Assembly (NCBI GenBank): GCA_017538865.1
Contig: JAFYIA010000030.1
Location: 1-7,255 of the forward strand
Direction: 5' to 3'
Origin: Aeriscardovia sp.
GTDB lineage: Bacteria > Actinomycetota > Actinomycetes > Actinomycetales > Bifidobacteriaceae
DNA length: 7,255 nt
Part shown: one piece after another, positions 5,602 through 7,255 of the stretch
How positions within the stretch are numbered: the first letter of the stretch is position 1
How the letters are laid out: each line of letters opens with the position of its first letter
Translations under genes and position numbers: made by a program
The notes under the pieces: generated by a model
The model's input: the letters and a program-made list of their open reading frames with translations, nothing else
Told to the model about the DNA's origin: nothing
The model's database searches: none

Positions 5602-6645
5602 ATGCTCAGGGGATATCAACACAAGGGGTACAGCTTTGTCTTGAGGCTCATCCCCCTTCTCATGACCAGCTACGAGCTGGGGTTCGGTTCCTACCTTTTG
5701 TGCGCCGACAAAAACCTCATAGCGGGCCGCTTCCTCATCTCACTGGGGTCGATAACTTTCGCCCTTTTCTGCGTGGTGGCCACTTCCATGAGGCAGATAG
5801 AGGGGTTTGCCCGCGTCTGGTACTTCCCGGCCCTGGCCTATTCCTTCGCCCTGGGGGTCTGCATATGGGCCATAGTGATACTGGCGAGGTCCAAGGCCGA
5901 GTCCGCCGTAGTATCGGGCCACATGGCCCTGGGGGCCGGGATGATAGCCTTGTGCGTGTCTACGATCGCCTTGACTTCGCGCCACTTCCTCCATATAGCC
6001 GCCAACAATCTCCACAGGGCGGATTCCTCCGACATCGACCCCAAGTCCTATACGAGGCGCGGAGTCCTGCTTTTGACCTCCATCCCCGCCTGCGTGTCCC
6101 TGTGCGGCTTCATCTACGCCATCTACTCCATGGCCCTCCCGGAGGTCTCCGAAAAGCTCGGCGGCCACGCCCTCGTGGCCCAGTCCTTCGTGTGCCTGTC
6201 TTTGACCTTCATCGTCTACGTCCTGGCCCGGCAGATGAACAACACCTTCCTCAAGAGGTTCAAGTGGAGGTTTTCGGTATACGTCATAATCAACGGCCTT
6301 ATAAACATCGTCTGGGGGGTGTGCGTCCTGTGCCTGAGGACCCGCGCCTTTACCACTCCCGGATTCGGGATGATAGCGCTGGGGCTCGTGTGCATCTCCA
6401 TATCGGGCAAGGCCCACAGGGTCGTGGGATCCTGGAAAGGGGTCTCGGAGCTGGCGTACTTCGCTGCGTACTTCCCGGTCTTCGCGGGCCTTTGCGGCCT
6501 GTTTTTGAGCATAATCCTGTTTTCCACTGCCATTTCCCACCCCTTCTGCCTGGACGCCGCCTACGCCGTCTCAGGCCTTGCGGCGGTATGCGTGGCAATA
6601 TACGGGATAGTGGCCATCCCGGCCGTGGATCCCGCCTCCTTCTAG
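5602..6645 (+). CDS. YhiM-like (DUF2776) polytopic membrane protein
   Basis: This 347-residue protein has about ten membrane helices and no known biochemical activity. I recognise it as a relative of E. coli YhiM by segments such as RLIPLLM near the start, SGHMALGAGMIALCVST (105-121), NNTFLKR (213-219) and GMIALGLVCISISGKA (256-271), in the same order and at nearly the same total length. E. coli YhiM is an inner-membrane protein that I recall being linked to stress survival; its mechanism is unknown. The protein appears built from five two-helix units: first helices at about 16-33, 75-94, 156-179, 226-245 and 290-311, second helices starting near 42, 106, 188, 254 and 320, several with Gly-His at their start. 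There is no signal peptide apart from the first helix. ATG 5602 has GAGG only three bases away, so translation may be modest. It lies between mgtA (98 bp) and arcA (161 bp) on the same strand. The family call is from memory of the sequence pattern. Confidence 0.8.
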   Translation: MLRGYQHKGYSFVLRLIPLLMTSYELGFGSYLLCADKNLIAGRFLISLGSITFALFCVVATSMRQIEGFARVWYFPALAYSFALGVCIWAIVILARSKAESAVVSGHMALGAGMIALCVSTIALTSRHFLHIAANNLHRADSSDIDPKSYTRRGVLLLTSIPACVSLCGFIYAIYSMALPEVSEKLGGHALVAQSFVCLSLTFIVYVLARQMNNTFLKRFKWRFSVYVIINGLINIVWGVCVLCLRTRAFTTPGFGMIALGLVCISISGKAHRVVGSWKGVSELAYFAAYFPVFAGLCGLFLSIILFSTAISHPFCLDAAYAVSGLAAVCVAIYGIVAIPAVDPASF

Positions 6646-6689
6646 CGCAGATTCTGTATTTTGATCCGAAAGGGAGTAAAATTTCGACG

Positions 6690-6703
6690 GTAGACCAATC
6701 TAC
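6690..6703 (+). repeat. Short inverted repeat upstream of arcA
   Basis: GTAGA-CCAA-TCTAC has 5-bp perfect arms and a 4-base spacer. It lies 45 bases after the DUF2776 stop and just before the larger set of nested repeats. It may be an operator for an arcA regulator or the first hairpin of a structured leader. It has no T tail, so it is not a convincing terminator. Confidence 0.4.
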
Positions 6704-6708
6704 TTCAA

Positions 6709-6783
6709 ACAGCTTTAAATAGCGCATCGGCTCCAGCTCATAGGCCGGAAGGTGCGGATATGAGCCCGCAAGCCGAAAGCTGT
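6709..6783 (+). promoter_or_regulatory. Candidate structured 5' leader of arcA (nested inverted repeats)
   Basis: Three nested complementary pairs are visible. ACAGCTTT (6709-6716) pairs with AAAGCTGT (6776-6783), CGGCT (6728-6732) with AGCCG (6771-6775), and GCTCATA (6736-6742) with TATGAGC (6759-6765). Together they give 20 base pairs in 75 bases. Within the apical loop CCG can pair with CGG (6745-6747 / 6755-6757). A competing hairpin TGCGG/CCGCA (6753-6757 / 6766-6770) would break the third stem, which is the sort of alternative fold seen in regulatory RNAs. The structure ends 10 bases before the arcA ribosome site. I do not recognise a known riboswitch class. Whether it is transcribed is not shown by sequence. 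Confidence 0.45.
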
Positions 6784-6793
6784 GATATATGTG

Positions 6794-6801
6794 AAAGGTG
6801 G
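6794..6801 (+). promoter_or_regulatory. Ribosome binding site of arcA
   Basis: AAAGGTGG lies five bases before ATG 6807 and supports that start. A similar GGAAGGTG occurs upstream inside the predicted leader fold (6747-6754), without a start codon at the right spacing. Confidence 0.65.
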
Positions 6802-6806
6802 CTCGA

Positions 6807-7255
6807 ATGACGAGTCCGATTCATGTCAATTCAGAAATAGGCAAGCTTAAGAGCGTGATCTTGCACCGCCCCGGACACGAGGTGGAGAACATCACCCCTG
6901 AAATAATGCCCAGGCTTTTGTTCGACGACATTCCCTACCTGCCTATAGCCCAGCAGGAGCACGACCACTTCGCCGACATCCTCCGCGACGCCGGAAGCAA
7001 GGTGCTCTACCTTGAAGACCTCACCGCCGAAGCCCTCGCGGACGACAGCGTCAAGGAGAGCTTCATAGAGCAGATGATCCAGGAAAGCGGGTACAAGTCC
7101 GGCCCTGTGTTCACGGCCCTCAAGGAATACCTCCTGTCCATGTCCACCAAGGACATGGTGGAAAAGACCATGGCCGGCATCAGGAAAGAGGATATAGACT
7201 ACAAGCCCCACACCCTGGCCGGAATGGCCGAGGACGAGGACTATCCCTTCCTCAC
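6807..7255 (+). CDS. arcA: Arginine deiminase, N-terminal part (3' end outside window)
   Basis: Arginine deiminase hydrolyses L-arginine to L-citrulline and ammonia. It is the first step of the cytoplasmic ADI pathway, which yields ATP through ornithine carbamoyltransferase and carbamate kinase and raises pH. The first 149 residues are here, of about 400-410 expected. Family segments are SEIGKLKSVILHRPG (9-23) and the hallmark LLFDDIPYLPIAQQEHD (37-53), in which FDD belongs to the active site. KVLYLEDL and the helical insertion around MSTKDMVEKTMAGI follow. The frame stays open to the window end at DEDYPFL, just before the expected TRDP segment. The catalytic cysteine, histidine and remaining acidic residues lie beyond the edge, so activity cannot be judged. 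ATG 6807 has a good ribosome site. The 161-bp upstream gap carries inverted repeats. Whether arcB, arcC or arcD follow is not visible. Confidence 0.93.
   Translation, partial: MTSPIHVNSEIGKLKSVILHRPGHEVENITPEIMPRLLFDDIPYLPIAQQEHDHFADILRDAGSKVLYLEDLTAEALADDSVKESFIEQMIQESGYKSGPVFTALKEYLLSMSTKDMVEKTMAGIRKEDIDYKPHTLAGMAEDEDYPFL

Noticed and set aside
5700..6722. Open frame of 340 codons in another plus-strand frame over the DUF2776 gene
   Set aside because: The translation is Arg/Pro/Leu-rich and lacks the regular helix pattern of the overlapping frame. It has no ribosome site and is a shadow.
6709..6783. tRNA gene, because the fold is 75 bases long with an 8-bp terminal stem
   Set aside because: No T-loop GTTCRA, no D-loop AG..GG pattern and no anticodon arm in the right place. 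The stems are nested rather than cloverleaf.
6831..7211. Minus-strand open frame of 126 codons over the right end
   Set aside because: The plus strand there encodes clear arginine deiminase, so this is its antisense shadow.

Overview
The window is 7,255 bases of high-GC DNA, most likely from an actinobacterium. The main evidence is at the left edge. There the 3' end of gyrA is followed on the same strand by a DUF3566 two-helix membrane protein gene, an arrangement typical of Actinomycetota. High GC, a TTG start, isoleucine codon ATA beside ATC, and an arginine deiminase gene at the right edge fit an anaerobic or microaerophilic member such as Coriobacteriia. That last step is inference.

Layout, left to right. 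(1) 2-1060, plus strand: gyrA 3' part and the DUF3566 gene, probably one transcript. (2) 1041-2558, minus strand: a family-2 glycosyltransferase gene lying downstream of ahpC (typical 2-Cys peroxiredoxin). A GC-rich hairpin with a T-rich tail between them looks like the ahpC terminator. The glycosyltransferase converges on the DUF3566 gene and overlaps its end by 20 bp. (3) 2559-2803: a 245-bp divergent control region between ahpC and mgtA. It carries clustered TTGTC/GACAA inverted repeats beside ahpC, a C-rich tract, a plausible promoter (TTGACA, 16 bp, TATTTT) for mgtA, and a small leader hairpin. (4) 2804-5503, plus strand: a full-length MgtA-type P-type ATPase that starts at TTG. (5) 5602-6645, plus strand: a ten-helix membrane protein that I recognise as a relative of E. 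coli YhiM (DUF2776), built from five copies of a two-helix unit. (6) 6646-6806: a 161-bp gap holding nested inverted repeats that suggest a structured RNA leader. (7) 6807 to the window end: the first 149 codons of arcA (arginine deiminase). No reading frame was listed for this gene because its stop lies outside the window.

How the genes relate. gyrA and DUF3566 are housekeeping. ahpC removes peroxides. mgtA, the DUF2776 gene and arcA share a strand and could all serve envelope, ion or acid stress: Mg2+ uptake, a YhiM-like membrane protein, and ammonia-producing arginine catabolism. Each has its own upstream gap with possible signals, so they look like neighbouring units rather than one tight operon.

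I see no mobile element, CRISPR array, tRNA or rRNA, and no obvious new multi-gene system. The most interesting unexplained items are the structured leader before arcA, the five-fold repeat architecture of the DUF2776 protein, and the inverted repeats before ahpC. No gap between genes exceeds 300 bases.
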